A DNA stretch of 40,681 nt from Planctomycetota bacterium (GTDB taxonomy: Bacteria; Planctomycetota; GCA-002687715; DRQF01). The DNA lies in the NCBI GenBank assembly GCA_011369445.1, contig DRQF01000289.1, positions 1 to 40,681 on the forward strand, given 5' to 3'. A program made the translations under genes and the position numbers. The notes beneath the pieces were generated by a model. It was not told the DNA's origin and made no database searches. It saw only the letters and a list, made by a program, of their open reading frames with translations. Every line of letters starts with the position of its first letter. Position 1 is the stretch's first letter. Of this stretch, positions 1 to 9,317 are shown piece by piece.

Positions 1-816
1 CTGCTCCCTCCTTGTCCGGAGTCCGCCCGCATCATCGATGAAGCCATGCGCTACAGTCTCCTGGGCGGCGGCAAACGCCTGCGTCCCGCCCTCGTCCTGA
101 CGACGGCGGAGGCACTCGGTGGCGAGCTTGAAAACGTCCTCCCCGCGGCCTGCGCCATCGAGATGATCCATACCTACTCGCTCATCCACGACGATCTACC
201 CTGCATGGACGACGATGAGCTCCGTCGGGGCCGGCCCACCTGTCACGTCAAGTACGGGGATGGATTGGCCACCCTCGCGGGCGATGCTCTTTCCAACGCC
301 GCATTCCAAGTCATCGCGGAGCACACCAAGGATGCCGACCTGGTCCGCGGTCTCATCCTGGAACTGGCCCGCGCGGCGGGTTGCGAGGGCATGATCGGTG
401 GTCAGGTCCTGGATGTCATTAGCGAGGGAGAGGAACCGCGACTCGAGAGGGTGGAGGAAATCCACCGCATGAAAACCGGCGCGCTGTTCATCGCGGGGCT
501 GCGTCTTGGGGCCGTGGGTTCGAGGGCTTCCTCCGAGATTCTCGAGCGTTTCACCGAGTACGGGCGCAAGGTCGGTCTCGCATTTCAGATCATGGACGAT
601 ATTCTGGACTTGGTCAGCGATGCCGAGACCTTGGGCAAGACCGCGGGCAAGGATCTAGAGCAAGACAAGATGACCTGGCCGGCCTGCGTGGGGTTGGATG
701 CGTCCAGGATGCATGTGCGAAAGCTCGTCCATGAGGCTCAGGAACTCATCGCTCCCCACGACGCCCGTGGAGACCTACGGGCCTTGGCTGCATTCATTCA
801 CGATCGCGTCAACTGA
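1..816 (+). CDS. ispA: Polyprenyl (farnesyl/geranylgeranyl) diphosphate synthase, 5' truncated
   Basis: Isoprenoid chain elongation enzyme that condenses isopentenyl diphosphate with allylic diphosphates in the cytoplasm. The frame is open from base 1 with no start in view, so the N-terminus lies outside the window. It carries the GGGKRLRP substrate-binding segment just after the ATG at 46, the first Asp-rich motif (DDLPCMDDDELRRGRPTCH, IspA-like spacing) and the second motif DDILD followed by GKTAGKD. Product length (FPP or GGPP) cannot be told from sequence alone. The stop is 11 bases before the Dxs-family gene, so the two are probably co-transcribed, which makes sense because Dxs feeds the same pathway. 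Family certain; exact chain length unsure. Confidence 0.93.
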   Translation: MLPPCPESARIIDEAMRYSLLGGGKRLRPALVLTTAEALGGELENVLPAACAIEMIHTYSLIHDDLPCMDDDELRRGRPTCHVKYGDGLATLAGDALSNAAFQVIAEHTKDADLVRGLILELARAAGCEGMIGGQVLDVISEGEEPRLERVEEIHRMKTGALFIAGLRLGAVGSRASSEILERFTEYGRKVGLAFQIMDDILDLVSDAETLGKTAGKDLEQDKMTWPACVGLDASRMHVRKLVHEAQELIAPHDARGDLRALAAFIHDRVN

Positions 817-827
817 GGACCCTCTCC

Positions 828-2714
828 ATGGGCGGACTGCTCCAGTCGATTCGAAATCCGAGGGATCTGAAGCAGATTCCTCCTTCGAAGCTCCCGACGC
901 TCGCGGACGAGATCCGTGCCGCCGTGACGCGCCGCTTCGCCATGCGGCGGGACTACTTGGCCAGCGCCTTGGGGATGGTGGACTTGACCACCGCGCTCCA
1001 CTACGTTTTCGACTTCGCGCACGATCGTCTGGTTTTCGATCTGGCCCACCAGGCCGCCGCTCACCTGGTCCTCACGCGGCCGGAGCTGGCGGGTGCGGAG
1101 GGCTCCTCGTTCATCGAGGGGGCCTTCCCCGGCGAGGAGCGCGAGCCCTGGGATCAGTTCTTTTCGTGTCATGCGGGAGCCTCCATTTCGAAAGCGCTGG
1201 GGCTGGCGGCGGGCGCCGACGACGAGAACAAGACCGTTGCTGTGATCGGAGACGGAGCCGTCGTTTCCGGCATTGCGCTGGAAGCCCTCAACAGCGGCGA
1301 TTCCTCCGACAAGGACGTTCTCATCATTCTCAACGACAACGAGATGTCGATCTCCAAGGTCGTCGGTGCGATGGGGGAGGTGCTGTCGAAGATCCGCGTC
1401 GGCAAGGCGTACAACGATCTGAAAAGAGATGCCCACAAGCTGCTCCAGGCGATTCCGTTCTTCGGTGAGAGTCTGGACAAGGCGGCCGAGCAGCTTCGCG
1501 ACGCTCTCACGAAAGCGCTCGTCCCGGGGGCTCTCTTCGAGAAGCTCGGCCCGAGGTACTTCGGGCCGGTCGACGGCCACAACCTCGCCCACCTCGTGCA
1601 GCTACTCGAGGAGACGAAACGGCAAAGGGGTTTTTATCTGTTGCACGTCGTCACCCAGCGTCAGGCGCCGCCCGAGGAACCGTTCGGGGAGACCCTTCAC
1701 GTGCAAGAGCCCGCACTGTCCGACGATCAGGAGTACGCGTTGCAGGGCGACGAGCGGTACAACGCTCTCGTCGTCCAGTGCGTCGAGAGGCAGTTGGAGA
1801 GCGACCCGCGTACCACCGTCGTGGCCCTGGCGACGCCCGAGATGGAGTCCCTGGGAGGGATGGTCTCCCGGCTGAGAACGATCTATCCCAACCGTTTGTG
1901 GAACATGCGGGTCAACGAGCAGCATGGCGTCGCTTTCGCGGCCGGCATCGCCAAGGCGGGAAAACGGCCCTTGGTCATCACGCCGGCCGCGCTCTTCGCT
2001 CGGGCCCACGACCAGGTGACGCAGGAGGTGGGCAGTCGCGGCCTCCCCGTGGTCTTTCTCCTCACCTACGCAGGTCTCGTGGCTTCGGACACCACGATCG
2101 ACCACGGGGCGGACGACTTGTCGTTCCTTCGGGGTGTCACCGGGATGGATGTGATGGCGCCTCGTGACGGCCGCGAGCTGGATGCCATGGTGGCTTTGGC
2201 GCTCAGGCAGGACGGCCCGGCGGCGATTCGAGTGCCCCACGGTTTTGCTCCGGATGCAATGAACCTCTTCGCGGAGAAGGAGGAGCTGCACCGGGGGCGC
2301 TCCGAGATTCTTCGCCGCGGAGCCGATGCATGCGTCCTGACACTGGGCTCCATGCTCTATCCCGTCATGGAGGCCGCGGACACCGTGGCCGAGCAGGGTG
2401 TGGAGCTGACCGTGGTCAATGCCCGGTTCGTTCGCCCCTTCAATCCGGATTTCCTCCAGACCCTCCTCAAGAACTACGGACTGGTCTTTACTGTCGAGGA
2501 GCACCGCTTCTCCGGCGGCTTCGGCTCCATGATCCTCGAGAAGGCTGCGCGGTGGGGAGTGGGCGCGGACCGCATCGTCCCGATCGCCCTGCCGGAAGGA
2601 CCTCTCGGACGGGGACGTCGCTCCCAGCTTCTGCGTCGTCACGGGTTGGATCCCGCGGGGATGAGTGATCGGTTGCTCCACCTCTATCGAAAGTGGGTTC
2701 GCTCCCCGCGCTGA
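828..2714 (+). CDS. dxs: Divergent 1-deoxy-D-xylulose-5-phosphate synthase family protein
   Basis: Thiamine-diphosphate enzyme of the Dxs/transketolase type, 628 aa, close to the 620 aa of E. coli Dxs and collinear with it. Visible are the ThDP motif GDGA (141-144) with NDNEMSIS (169-176), GPVDGH (246-251), the activating Glu in NEQH (E364) and the C-terminal transketolase domain. Aligned by eye to E. coli Dxs, several active-site residues differ: H49 is Y43, Y392 is P386, H431 is D425, and GHSSTSIS reads CHAGASIS. E370 (E364), R398 (R392), D427 (D421) and R478 (R468) remain. It may be a working but divergent Dxs, or a paralogue with another acceptor. The ATG has GAGG about 9 bases upstream. 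It follows the prenyl synthase directly. Confidence 0.85.
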   Translation: MGGLLQSIRNPRDLKQIPPSKLPTLADEIRAAVTRRFAMRRDYLASALGMVDLTTALHYVFDFAHDRLVFDLAHQAAAHLVLTRPELAGAEGSSFIEGAFPGEEREPWDQFFSCHAGASISKALGLAAGADDENKTVAVIGDGAVVSGIALEALNSGDSSDKDVLIILNDNEMSISKVVGAMGEVLSKIRVGKAYNDLKRDAHKLLQAIPFFGESLDKAAEQLRDALTKALVPGALFEKLGPRYFGPVDGHNLAHLVQLLEETKRQRGFYLLHVVTQRQAPPEEPFGETLHVQEPALSDDQEYALQGDERYNALVVQCVERQLESDPRTTVVALATPEMESLGGMVSRLRTIYPNRLWNMRVNEQHGVAFAAGIAKAGKRPLVITPAALFARAHDQVTQEVGSRGLPVVFLLTYAGLVASDTTIDHGADDLSFLRGVTGMDVMAPRDGRELDAMVALALRQDGPAAIRVPHGFAPDAMNLFAEKEELHRGRSEILRRGADACVLTLGSMLYPVMEAADTVAEQGVELTVVNARFVRPFNPDFLQTLLKNYGLVFTVEEHRFSGGFGSMILEKAARWGVGADRIVPIALPEGPLGRGRRSQLLRRHGLDPAGMSDRLLHLYRKWVRSPR

Positions 2715-2774
2715 TTCGACCGAGTCTGCCCCATGCGGCGGGCGGAGTCCCTGGATCGGTTAGCATGACGTCCC

Positions 2775-3653
2775 ATGGTTCACGTGTTCGACGAGAAGAC
2801 CGTTGCGCGACTGAAGACGCTACGCGTGCGTCTGTCCGCCCTCATGAGCGGGGGGAACGGTGAGGGAATGCGTTCTCGCCGTGCCGGTGGACGATTCGAA
2901 TTTCGCGATCATCGTCCCTACGCGGCGGGGGACGACGTTCGCGCGGTGGACTGGAATCTCTATGGTCGCCTGGACGAACTGTTCATCAAGCGCTTCGAAG
3001 GCGAGACCCGCCTCGACATCCATGTGGTGATCGACACCTCGGCTTCCATGGGCGTCGATGGCGGCAAGAAGGATTGTTTGGCCAGGCGGTTGGCCGCGGC
3101 GGCCGCCTTCTGTCTCCCCGGAGAGGGGCGCACCTTGGACGTGCAGGTCATGTCGGGGGAGCTCAGATCCGTGGCCACGGTGACACGAGCTGGTCCCGCG
3201 GCCGCGCGTTGTCTGCCGGTGCTCGAAGGACTTCCCCGGCCCGTGGGGGCGCTCGTTCCCGACGCGCTCCGCCCCCTTTTGGGACGAGGACCCCGGTCCC
3301 GCTTCATTCTCGTGATTTCGGATTTCTTCGACGACCCCTCTCCGCTTCCCGCCTGGGCGGGACAATGCGTCGCGGGAAACCTCCTCGTTTTGCTCGGGCT
3401 CACGAGCCACGAGGAGCGGGACCCGCCCCTCGGTGCTCGCGTCAGGCTGCAGGATGCGGAAACCGGCGAGAGCCTGGACATTTCCATCGATGAGGAGATG
3501 CGCGAGCGGTACCAGGAACTCTTGGCGGATCAGCGTAGCGAACTCGAACTCCAGGCGGCCAGGCACGGGGCCGCTTTCGTGGACGCCTCCGCCGAGGAAT
3601 CCTTCGAGGAGGTTTTCGTTCGCACGCTTCGCCGGGTGGGACTCGCCCGGTGA
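2775..3653 (+). CDS. DUF58 domain protein (vWA-like, MoxR/Bat-associated)
   Basis: 292 aa, no membrane segment. The DUF58 signature lies at residues 38-77 (GGRFEFRDHRPYAAGDDVR then VDW and the FEGE block). It is followed by a von Willebrand A core with an intact MIDAS start DTSAS (87-91) and a hydrophobic strand before SDFFDD. DUF58 proteins usually sit between a MoxR AAA+ ATPase and BatA/BatB proteins and are thought to help assemble or activate other proteins. Here the MoxR gene is absent and the upstream neighbour is the Dxs-like gene, 60 bases away. The stop overlaps the start of the BatA-like gene by four bases, so the pair is translationally coupled. No Shine-Dalgarno precedes the ATG, but TAGCAT stands 8 bases upstream. 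Confidence 0.88.
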   Translation: MVHVFDEKTVARLKTLRVRLSALMSGGNGEGMRSRRAGGRFEFRDHRPYAAGDDVRAVDWNLYGRLDELFIKRFEGETRLDIHVVIDTSASMGVDGGKKDCLARRLAAAAAFCLPGEGRTLDVQVMSGELRSVATVTRAGPAAARCLPVLEGLPRPVGALVPDALRPLLGRGPRSRFILVISDFFDDPSPLPAWAGQCVAGNLLVLLGLTSHEERDPPLGARVRLQDAETGESLDISIDEEMRERYQELLADQRSELELQAARHGAAFVDASAEESFEEVFVRTLRRVGLAR

Positions 3654-5176
3654 CGTGGGCGCGTCCGGAATGGCTGGGCCTTCTCTGGACTCTGCCGGTG
3701 ATCGTGATCCTGAGGCTCCTCGTCGGACGGCGTGACCGCAGGATCGTGGCGACGCTCTCCCTTTGGCGACGCGTTGCCGCGAGTCTCCCTCTGAGGCGTC
3801 GGCGCCGCTGGTGGCCGCCTCTCGAAGTGGTGGGGGAGGTGGTCGTGGCGGGAACGATGATCCTTGCCCTGGCGGGCCCGGTCCTTCGCGATGACTCCCG
3901 GCCCGCGCCGCTTTTGGTCGTCGTGGATCGAGGAGGAAGCATGGAGGCGCCCAAGCGTCGGGCGGAGTGGCAGGACATCCTGAATGACCTGGCCGCTGCC
4001 GCGATGGCCGAAGGACGGGACGTCTCGGTCCGCCCCGAGCCCGACGCCCTTGAGCCCATGGGGGGATCGAGGGTGGGGGGAGTTGATCTGGCGCGTCGGC
4101 TGGCGGCGCGGCGCCCGCGAACTCCCCGTGTCCTTGTGACGGACCGCCGTTTACCGCTGGCCTTGCCCGAGTCCGTGGGGTTGAGGGGGGTGCGTTCTCC
4201 CCTCGACAACGTGGGGATCGTCGCCGCGTGGCTGGACCGGACGGGCGCGCGCTCCAGGCTCCATCTGGCGCTCGCGGCGTCTCGCGAGGGAGCGGCGAGG
4301 CGGCCCCACGTGCGGGTGGAATGGGATGGTGGAGCCCGGGTCTTGGGCCCACTGAAGCCCGATGAGATCGTTCGTGTCTTCGATTTGCCCCCCGGGGGCG
4401 CCGTGAGGGGAGACATTCGCTTGGAGCTTCTGGGTGACGGTGAGACCGCTTGGAACGACGATTTTCCCGCGGACGACGTGGCCACGCTTTCAACGCCTCC
4501 TCGAAGACTCCGTTTTCTCGTGCTCCCCAGCGAGGAGGCTTTCGCCCATGCCCTGGAGGCGCTCGGGGAAACCGTGATCATCGGGCGCGATCCTTCTTCT
4601 CCCGAGTCCACCTTCGCGGTGGGGCGTCGTCGCCCTCCGGATGTCGCAGGAGCCCTGCTCCTCCCTCCTGCCCAGGGCGGGGCGGGGCGCTTGGGAGACG
4701 TTGTGCCGGGCGGGGCCGGGGCGCTCGTCTTCGAGGGGGAGGGCCTGGCCGAGTTGCCTCTGGCAGGGCTGAAGATTCCTCGGGCGCGGGAAGTGTCCGG
4801 GCCGGGGCTCCCCCTCCTGCGGCTGAGGGGCAAGACCGTGGCGATGGCGTTTCCGCACCGCAGCGAGGTCGTTCTCGGATTTGACCCGGTGGCCGCCGCC
4901 TGGGATGCTGAGCCCGTGTTCCCCCTGATCCTCAGAGCTTGGCTGGGGCGCGTCGCAGGGAAGCGCTCTGGAATGCCGTTGTTCGTTGCAGCAGACCCGG
5001 CGGCGACACGAGCGGAACCTCCCCCATGGGAGGACCGCCCATGGCGGGTCGCCGCACAGGAGGAGGGCGCCCTCGACGCCGGCTCCGGCCGTCCCCTCGA
5101 TCGATGGGTCTTCGCCGCGGCGACGGCTTTTCTCGTGGTTTTCGGCGCGCTCCTCTTGCGGAGCAAGACGCTATGA
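3650..5176 (+). CDS. BatA-like membrane protein with degenerate vWA domain
   Basis: 508 aa starting at a GTG that overlaps the DUF58 stop (GTGA). Residues 1-80 fit the BatA/aerotolerance N-terminal layout: a membrane helix at about 9-24, a basic arginine-rich loop (48-53), a second helix at about 60-77, then a von Willebrand A strand. The MIDAS motif reads DRGGS (93-97) instead of DxSxS, so metal binding is doubtful. The remaining 350 residues are probably extracytoplasmic and end with a helix at about 486-502 and a short cytoplasmic tail. Families with this layout (BatA, glutamine amidotransferase-like membrane proteins) work with DUF58 partners in the envelope. Function not known. Confidence 0.75.
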   Translation: MTWARPEWLGLLWTLPVIVILRLLVGRRDRRIVATLSLWRRVAASLPLRRRRRWWPPLEVVGEVVVAGTMILALAGPVLRDDSRPAPLLVVVDRGGSMEAPKRRAEWQDILNDLAAAAMAEGRDVSVRPEPDALEPMGGSRVGGVDLARRLAARRPRTPRVLVTDRRLPLALPESVGLRGVRSPLDNVGIVAAWLDRTGARSRLHLALAASREGAARRPHVRVEWDGGARVLGPLKPDEIVRVFDLPPGGAVRGDIRLELLGDGETAWNDDFPADDVATLSTPPRRLRFLVLPSEEAFAHALEALGETVIIGRDPSSPESTFAVGRRRPPDVAGALLLPPAQGGAGRLGDVVPGGAGALVFEGEGLAELPLAGLKIPRAREVSGPGLPLLRLRGKTVAMAFPHRSEVVLGFDPVAAAWDAEPVFPLILRAWLGRVAGKRSGMPLFVAADPAATRAEPPPWEDRPWRVAAQEEGALDAGSGRPLDRWVFAAATAFLVVFGALLLRSKTL

Positions 5177-6393
5177 AAACCGGTATCGCGTCGCCCCCGG
5201 GATTCGGCCGGCTTCTTCTCGTCTATCTGGCGGTGCGCGTCGTGATGACGCTCCTTGTGCTTCTGAACGGTCGCTTGCCCTACGGCGACTCCGCGAGGGC
5301 CTGGAAGGTGTCAGAATCCGGGTTCCGCTATCGGGTCATCGATGACCGTTTTCTGGATTCCCTCGATCGCAACGATTCACGGGGCTACTTGTGGATCGCG
5401 TCCTACGGCTACGCGGCCGGTGAGGACCGGCAGCTCAACACTGCATTCTTCCCCGGTTACGCCCTCGTCGTGCGTGCCGCCCACGACGGGCTGCGTGCGC
5501 TGTGGCCGGGAGGTGCGCCTCCTCCGGCGTCGCGCGAGGATGTCCTCTTGTGGCATCACGCGGGACATCTGGTCAGCGTGGTCGCGTTTCTCTGCTTCCT
5601 CCTCGCGTTTCATTTTTGGTGTCGCAGACGCTTCAACCCCGAGGTCGCCTGGCGGGCGGGCCTGCTCGTCATCTTGTCGCCGATGGGGTTCCTGTTCTCC
5701 TGCATCATGAGCGAGGCGCTGTTTCTAATGACCGCTTTTCTCGCCCTCGTGATGGCGGAACAGGGACGTTACTTGAAGGCGGGGCTTGCGGGGGCGGCTG
5801 CCGCCGCGACCAAGTCCTTTGGTGGCGCGGTTCTGGTCTCGCTGATGCTCATCCAGTGGGAGCGTGCGAAGTGGTCGTTGCGGGGGTGGGGTTACGGCTG
5901 GCTGGCTTTTCTTCTCGTTCCTCTGGCGCTGTTGGGCGTCATGCTTTGGATGGCGGAACTCTCGGGAAGTTTTTTTCACTACGTGGACCAACAGGCCTAT
6001 TTCTTCGGGCACAGCCACTTCCCGAATTTTGCGAGCGTGCTGGATCTGTTCGACCCGCGCGGCAAGACGGTCCACCATCTGGTTCGCGACGTCTTTCAGA
6101 TTCTCGGGCTCGGGGCGGCCCTTTTGGGCATGGCTGTGTTCCTTCGTCGCCGCCCGGCCGTTCCTTTCCGGTGGGCCCACGTTGCACTGCCCGTCATTGT
6201 GCTTTGCGTCACCCTTCTGGCCGGAGCGGCAGTCTCCATGGCGCGCTACGCCGCCTTGTCCGCTCCCGCGTACGTGGGATGGGCCCTCCTCCTCGACCAC
6301 CCCCGGCGTTTCCGCATCGCCCTCGCCGCGTCCGCTCTTCTCCAGGCCGCTCTGTGGCTCTCTTGGATGAACTCGTGGCGTTGGGTCGTCTGA
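5173..6393 (+). CDS. GT-C membrane glycosyltransferase, PIG-V/mannosyltransferase-like
   Basis: 406 aa from the ATG that overlaps the preceding stop (ATGA), with GGAG about 10 bases upstream. The frame is open further upstream, but that part lies inside the BatA-like gene. It is a polytopic membrane protein with about nine or ten hydrophobic segments. After the first helix, a soluble stretch contains a segment like the acidic first loop of PIG-V enzymes ([14 protein letters not shown]), then [11 protein letters not shown] and [18 protein letters not shown], the usual PIG-V landmarks. Such enzymes transfer sugars from lipid-linked donors on the outer face of the membrane. Substrate unknown. 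It is the last gene of the touching 0.8-6.4 kb run. Confidence 0.72.
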   Translation: MKTGIASPPGFGRLLLVYLAVRVVMTLLVLLNGRLPYGDSARAWKVSESGFRYRVIDDRFLDSLDRNDSRGYLWIASYGYAAGEDRQLNTAFFPGYALVVRAAHDGLRALWPGGAPPPASREDVLLWHHAGHLVSVVAFLCFLLAFHFWCRRRFNPEVAWRAGLLVILSPMGFLFSCIMSEALFLMTAFLALVMAEQGRYLKAGLAGAAAAATKSFGGAVLVSLMLIQWERAKWSLRGWGYGWLAFLLVPLALLGVMLWMAELSGSFFHYVDQQAYFFGHSHFPNFASVLDLFDPRGKTVHHLVRDVFQILGLGAALLGMAVFLRRRPAVPFRWAHVALPVIVLCVTLLAGAAVSMARYAALSAPAYVGWALLLDHPRRFRIALAASALLQAALWLSWMNSWRWVV

Positions 6394-6465
6394 GGGGACT
6401 GGTCAGAGGCGAACTTCGGCCACGGGGAGGAAGCGACGCTCGAGGCCGCTGTCCTGGCGCTGCGT

Positions 6466-6493
6466 TTGTTCGCGAAGGTCTCCCTGATAGAAT
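6466..6493 (+). promoter_or_regulatory. Candidate sigma70-type promoter for asnS
   Basis: TTGTTC at 6466-6471, a 16-base spacer and TAGAAT at 6488-6493, in the 131-base gap before asnS. The predicted start of transcription near 6500 leaves a leader of about 25 bases. Match by eye only. Confidence 0.35.
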
Positions 6494-6524
6494 CGCGCGT
6501 TTTCGACCAGCGAAAGGCGCGAAC

Positions 6525-7832
6525 ATGAGCCAGGTCTACATCCAGGACTTCAAGGACCACGCCGGCGAGGAGGTCACCGTCAAGGGGTGGCTCCACAACC
6601 GCCGGTCGAAAGGGAAACTCCATTTCTTGATCCTGCGGGACGGGTCTGGCTTCGCCCAAGCCATCGTCAGCAAAAAAGAGGTCGCGGAAGAGGTCTTCGA
6701 AGCGTGCGGCGCTCTGGGGCAGGAATCCGCCGTTGTCGTCACCGGGCTGGTGAACGCCGACGACCGTGCGCCTGGGGGCTATGAATTGCACGTGAAGGAC
6801 CTCCAGGTCCTGCAGGTCGTCCACGACTATCCCATCACCAAGCAGTCGTACGATCAGACCGGTCCCGGGCCGGATTTCCTCCTCGAACGGCGGCATTTGT
6901 GGCTGAGGTCGAAGCGCCAACACGCGATCTTGAGGGTGCGGAACAGGATCATCAAAGCTATTCGCGACTTTTTCGACGATCGTGATTTCGTCAACGTCGA
7001 CGCGCCGATCTTCACGCCCGCCGCCTGCGAGGGGACGACGACGCTTTTCCCCGTGAAATACTTCGACGGTGAGGCCTACCTCACACAATCCGGGCAGCTC
7101 TACATGGAAGCCGCCTGTCAAGCACACGGTCGTGTCTTCTGCTTTGGCCCCACGTTTCGCGCTGAGAAGAGCAAGACGCGCCGCCATCTCACCGAGTTTT
7201 GGATGGTGGAGCCCGAGGTGGCTTATGCGTCCCTCGACGACATGATGGTGCTGGCCCAGGAATTCATTCAGCACATCGTTCGCCAGGTTCTCGATCGGTG
7301 CGCCGTCGAGCTGGAGACCCTCGGCCGGGACACGGCGCCCTTGAAGGCGGTCCTCGACCCGTTCCTTCGCATCAGCTACGACGACGCGATCGCACGGTTG
7401 AATGAGGAGGGCCAGAGCATCGAGTGGGGCGAGGACTTCGGTGCGCCCCATGAGACGGCGATCGGTGCGTGGTCTCCGACTCCCGTGATCGTCCACCGCT
7501 GGCCCAAGCACATCAAGGCCTTCTACATGGCGCCCGACCCGGAGGACGATCGCCTGGTTCTTGCCATGGACGTGATTGCGCCCGAGGGCAAGGGTGAGAT
7601 CATCGGGGGCGCCGAACGCGCCCACAGCCTCGAGTACCTGGAGGAGCAGATCGCGAAGCACGATCTGCCCAAGGATGCTTTCGAGTGGTACCTGGATCTT
7701 CGCCGCTTTGGGGGAGTTCAGACGGCGGGATTCGGTCTGGGGTTGGAACGAACCGTCTCATGGCTGGCCGGTGTGGACCACGTGAGAGAGTGCATCCCCT
7801 TCCCCAGAACGATCTACCGCATCTATCCCTGA
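6525..7832 (+). CDS. asnS: Asparagine--tRNA ligase
   Basis: Class IIb aminoacyl-tRNA synthetase that charges tRNA-Asn, 435 aa. Residues 1-115 are an OB-fold anticodon-binding domain ([24 protein letters not shown]). The catalytic domain follows: motif 2 region [21 protein letters not shown], typical of AsnRS rather than AspRS, and motif 3 [13 protein letters not shown], ending [11 protein letters not shown] as in AsnRS. It lacks the large GAD insertion of bacterial AspRS. The frame is open far upstream, but the ATG at 6525 begins exactly where the OB fold should begin. An AGG lies about 8 bases upstream. It converges with the Clp-like gene, only 14 bases apart and without an obvious terminator. 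Confidence 0.96.
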   Translation: MSQVYIQDFKDHAGEEVTVKGWLHNRRSKGKLHFLILRDGSGFAQAIVSKKEVAEEVFEACGALGQESAVVVTGLVNADDRAPGGYELHVKDLQVLQVVHDYPITKQSYDQTGPGPDFLLERRHLWLRSKRQHAILRVRNRIIKAIRDFFDDRDFVNVDAPIFTPAACEGTTTLFPVKYFDGEAYLTQSGQLYMEAACQAHGRVFCFGPTFRAEKSKTRRHLTEFWMVEPEVAYASLDDMMVLAQEFIQHIVRQVLDRCAVELETLGRDTAPLKAVLDPFLRISYDDAIARLNEEGQSIEWGEDFGAPHETAIGAWSPTPVIVHRWPKHIKAFYMAPDPEDDRLVLAMDVIAPEGKGEIIGGAERAHSLEYLEEQIAKHDLPKDAFEWYLDLRRFGGVQTAGFGLGLERTVSWLAGVDHVRECIPFPRTIYRIYP

Positions 7833-7846
7833 CGCCTGCTTGGGGG

Positions 7847-9187
7847 TTACTCGGGAAAGGCTTCCAGAGCGTCGGACGAGATCACGTCGAAGCGAATCTT
7901 GCCGTTGTCCGCGTCGAGGGCGATGAAGTCGCCTTCGCGGATTTCCTCGTTGATGAGCTTTTCCGTGAGGGGCTCTTCGATGAGCTTCTTGATCGTCCTG
8001 CGAAGTTCACGAGCGCCGTGCTCGGGTTTGAATCCCTGTTCGGCGATGAGTTCCTTGGCGGCCGGCAGCGCGGTCAGGCCCAGCCCGGCTCGTTCCGCGA
8101 TGCAAGTCAATTCGGCCATCATCTTGTCGACGATCTTCAGACTGTCGTCAAAGCTGAGAGTGTTGAACACGATGACATCGTCCAAGCGATTGATGAACTC
8201 GGGGCGGAAGGCTTTCTTCAATGAAGCGAAGATGGTCTCTTTCATCTCCTCGTAGCGGGTCTCGTCTTTTTTCGCGACATCGAATCCAATCCCGTCGCGG
8301 CTCGCGTTGGCCTCGCGAACTCCCAGATTGCTTGTCATGAGCACAAGGGCATTCCGGAATGAGACCTTGAATCCCTTGCTGTCCGTGACAACGCCCTCAT
8401 CGAGGAGTTGCAAGAGGATGTTGTGCATCTTGCTGTGGGCCTTCTCGATCTCATCGAAGAGTACGATGAAGTCCTTCATCTCCTTCGCCGCTTCCGTGAG
8501 ATAGCCGCCTTCATTGTGTCCGATGTAGCCGGGGGGGGAGCCGATCAGCTTGGCGTACTCGTGGGGAAGGGCGTATTCCGAGCAGTCGACGCGGACCAGC
8601 CGCGACTGCGAACCGTACAAGTACTCGGCCATCGCTTTCGCGAGTTCGGTCTTGCCCACGCCCACATGACCCACGAAGAGAAAAGCTCCCACGGGCTTCT
8701 CGGGGTCTCGAAGGCCCAGCGCCGACTTCTTGACGGATCGGGTGACGATCTCGACCGCGTGCTCCTGTCCGATGACGCGATTGCGGATCTCTTTTTCCAT
8801 GTTCGCAAGTCGGCGGAGGTTGGCCCGCGTGCGCTGCCTGAGCTTCTTCTTGAGAGCCGGGTCGTCGTCGATGACGATGTCCGTCGAAGTGATTTGCACG
8901 GAGACCTGATGGATGTCCAGCGATGGATTCACCTCGACGCACAGCAGATAGAGCATCTCTTCGATGTCGACCGTCCCCAGAGTCTCTAGCTCGGCGTTTT
9001 GGAGGGATTCGTCGTTGTAGTCGCCGATGCAGGCGTTGACGACGACCCGCTGATAGCTGGCCTTGTCCGACCCCGTGGCCCGCTGGACCACTTCCCGAGC
9101 TTCTTCGTCCGAGAACACCCGGATCTTGATGAACTCGTCCAGTACCTCGCAGTACTTGAGTACCAGATTGAAATCGGCGTGGATCAT
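7847..9187 (-). CDS. Single-ring ClpC/ClpB-type AAA+ unfoldase with unusual N-domain
   Basis: 446 aa from the ATG at 9187, preceded by GGGAG. Residues 135-440 match the second (D2) AAA+ module of ClpC: Walker A GHVGVGKT (173-180), pore loop GYIG (220-223), Walker B IVLFDE (241-246), sensor TSN (285-287), FRPEFINRLD (327-336) and a C-terminal small domain with GARELRR. The tripeptide IGF (300-302) sits where ClpC carries its ClpP-docking loop. The D1 ring, the Clp repeat N-domain and the middle coil are absent. Residues 1-130 are instead an acidic alpha/beta region I do not recognise. The reading frame stays open to 9346, but that extension is proline/arginine rich and unlikely to be coding. 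A JAMM protein lies upstream on the same strand. Confidence 0.85.
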   Translation of the reverse strand: MIHADFNLVLKYCEVLDEFIKIRVFSDEEAREVVQRATGSDKASYQRVVVNACIGDYNDESLQNAELETLGTVDIEEMLYLLCVEVNPSLDIHQVSVQITSTDIVIDDDPALKKKLRQRTRANLRRLANMEKEIRNRVIGQEHAVEIVTRSVKKSALGLRDPEKPVGAFLFVGHVGVGKTELAKAMAEYLYGSQSRLVRVDCSEYALPHEYAKLIGSPPGYIGHNEGGYLTEAAKEMKDFIVLFDEIEKAHSKMHNILLQLLDEGVVTDSKGFKVSFRNALVLMTSNLGVREANASRDGIGFDVAKKDETRYEEMKETIFASLKKAFRPEFINRLDDVIVFNTLSFDDSLKIVDKMMAELTCIAERAGLGLTALPAAKELIAEQGFKPEHGARELRRTIKKLIEEPLTEKLINEEIREGDFIALDADNGKIRFDVISSDALEAFPE

Positions 9188-9317
9188 CCCTGGCGGTCTC
9201 CCAATTGCGGCCCTTCGCCAGATACATCGACCAATGGGGAGCGAGAAGTTAGATGAAATCCCGGCCCGCGGCGCGGGCCTTGCTGCCGACGGGCGCGGGA
9301 TGCGGGGAATGCCGGTT

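Noticed and set aside
2820..5166. Overlapping minus-strand frames of 557 and 574 codons opposite the DUF58 and BatA-like genes
   Set aside because: Arg/Pro/Ser-rich low-complexity translation with no start signal; the plus-strand genes show real domains.
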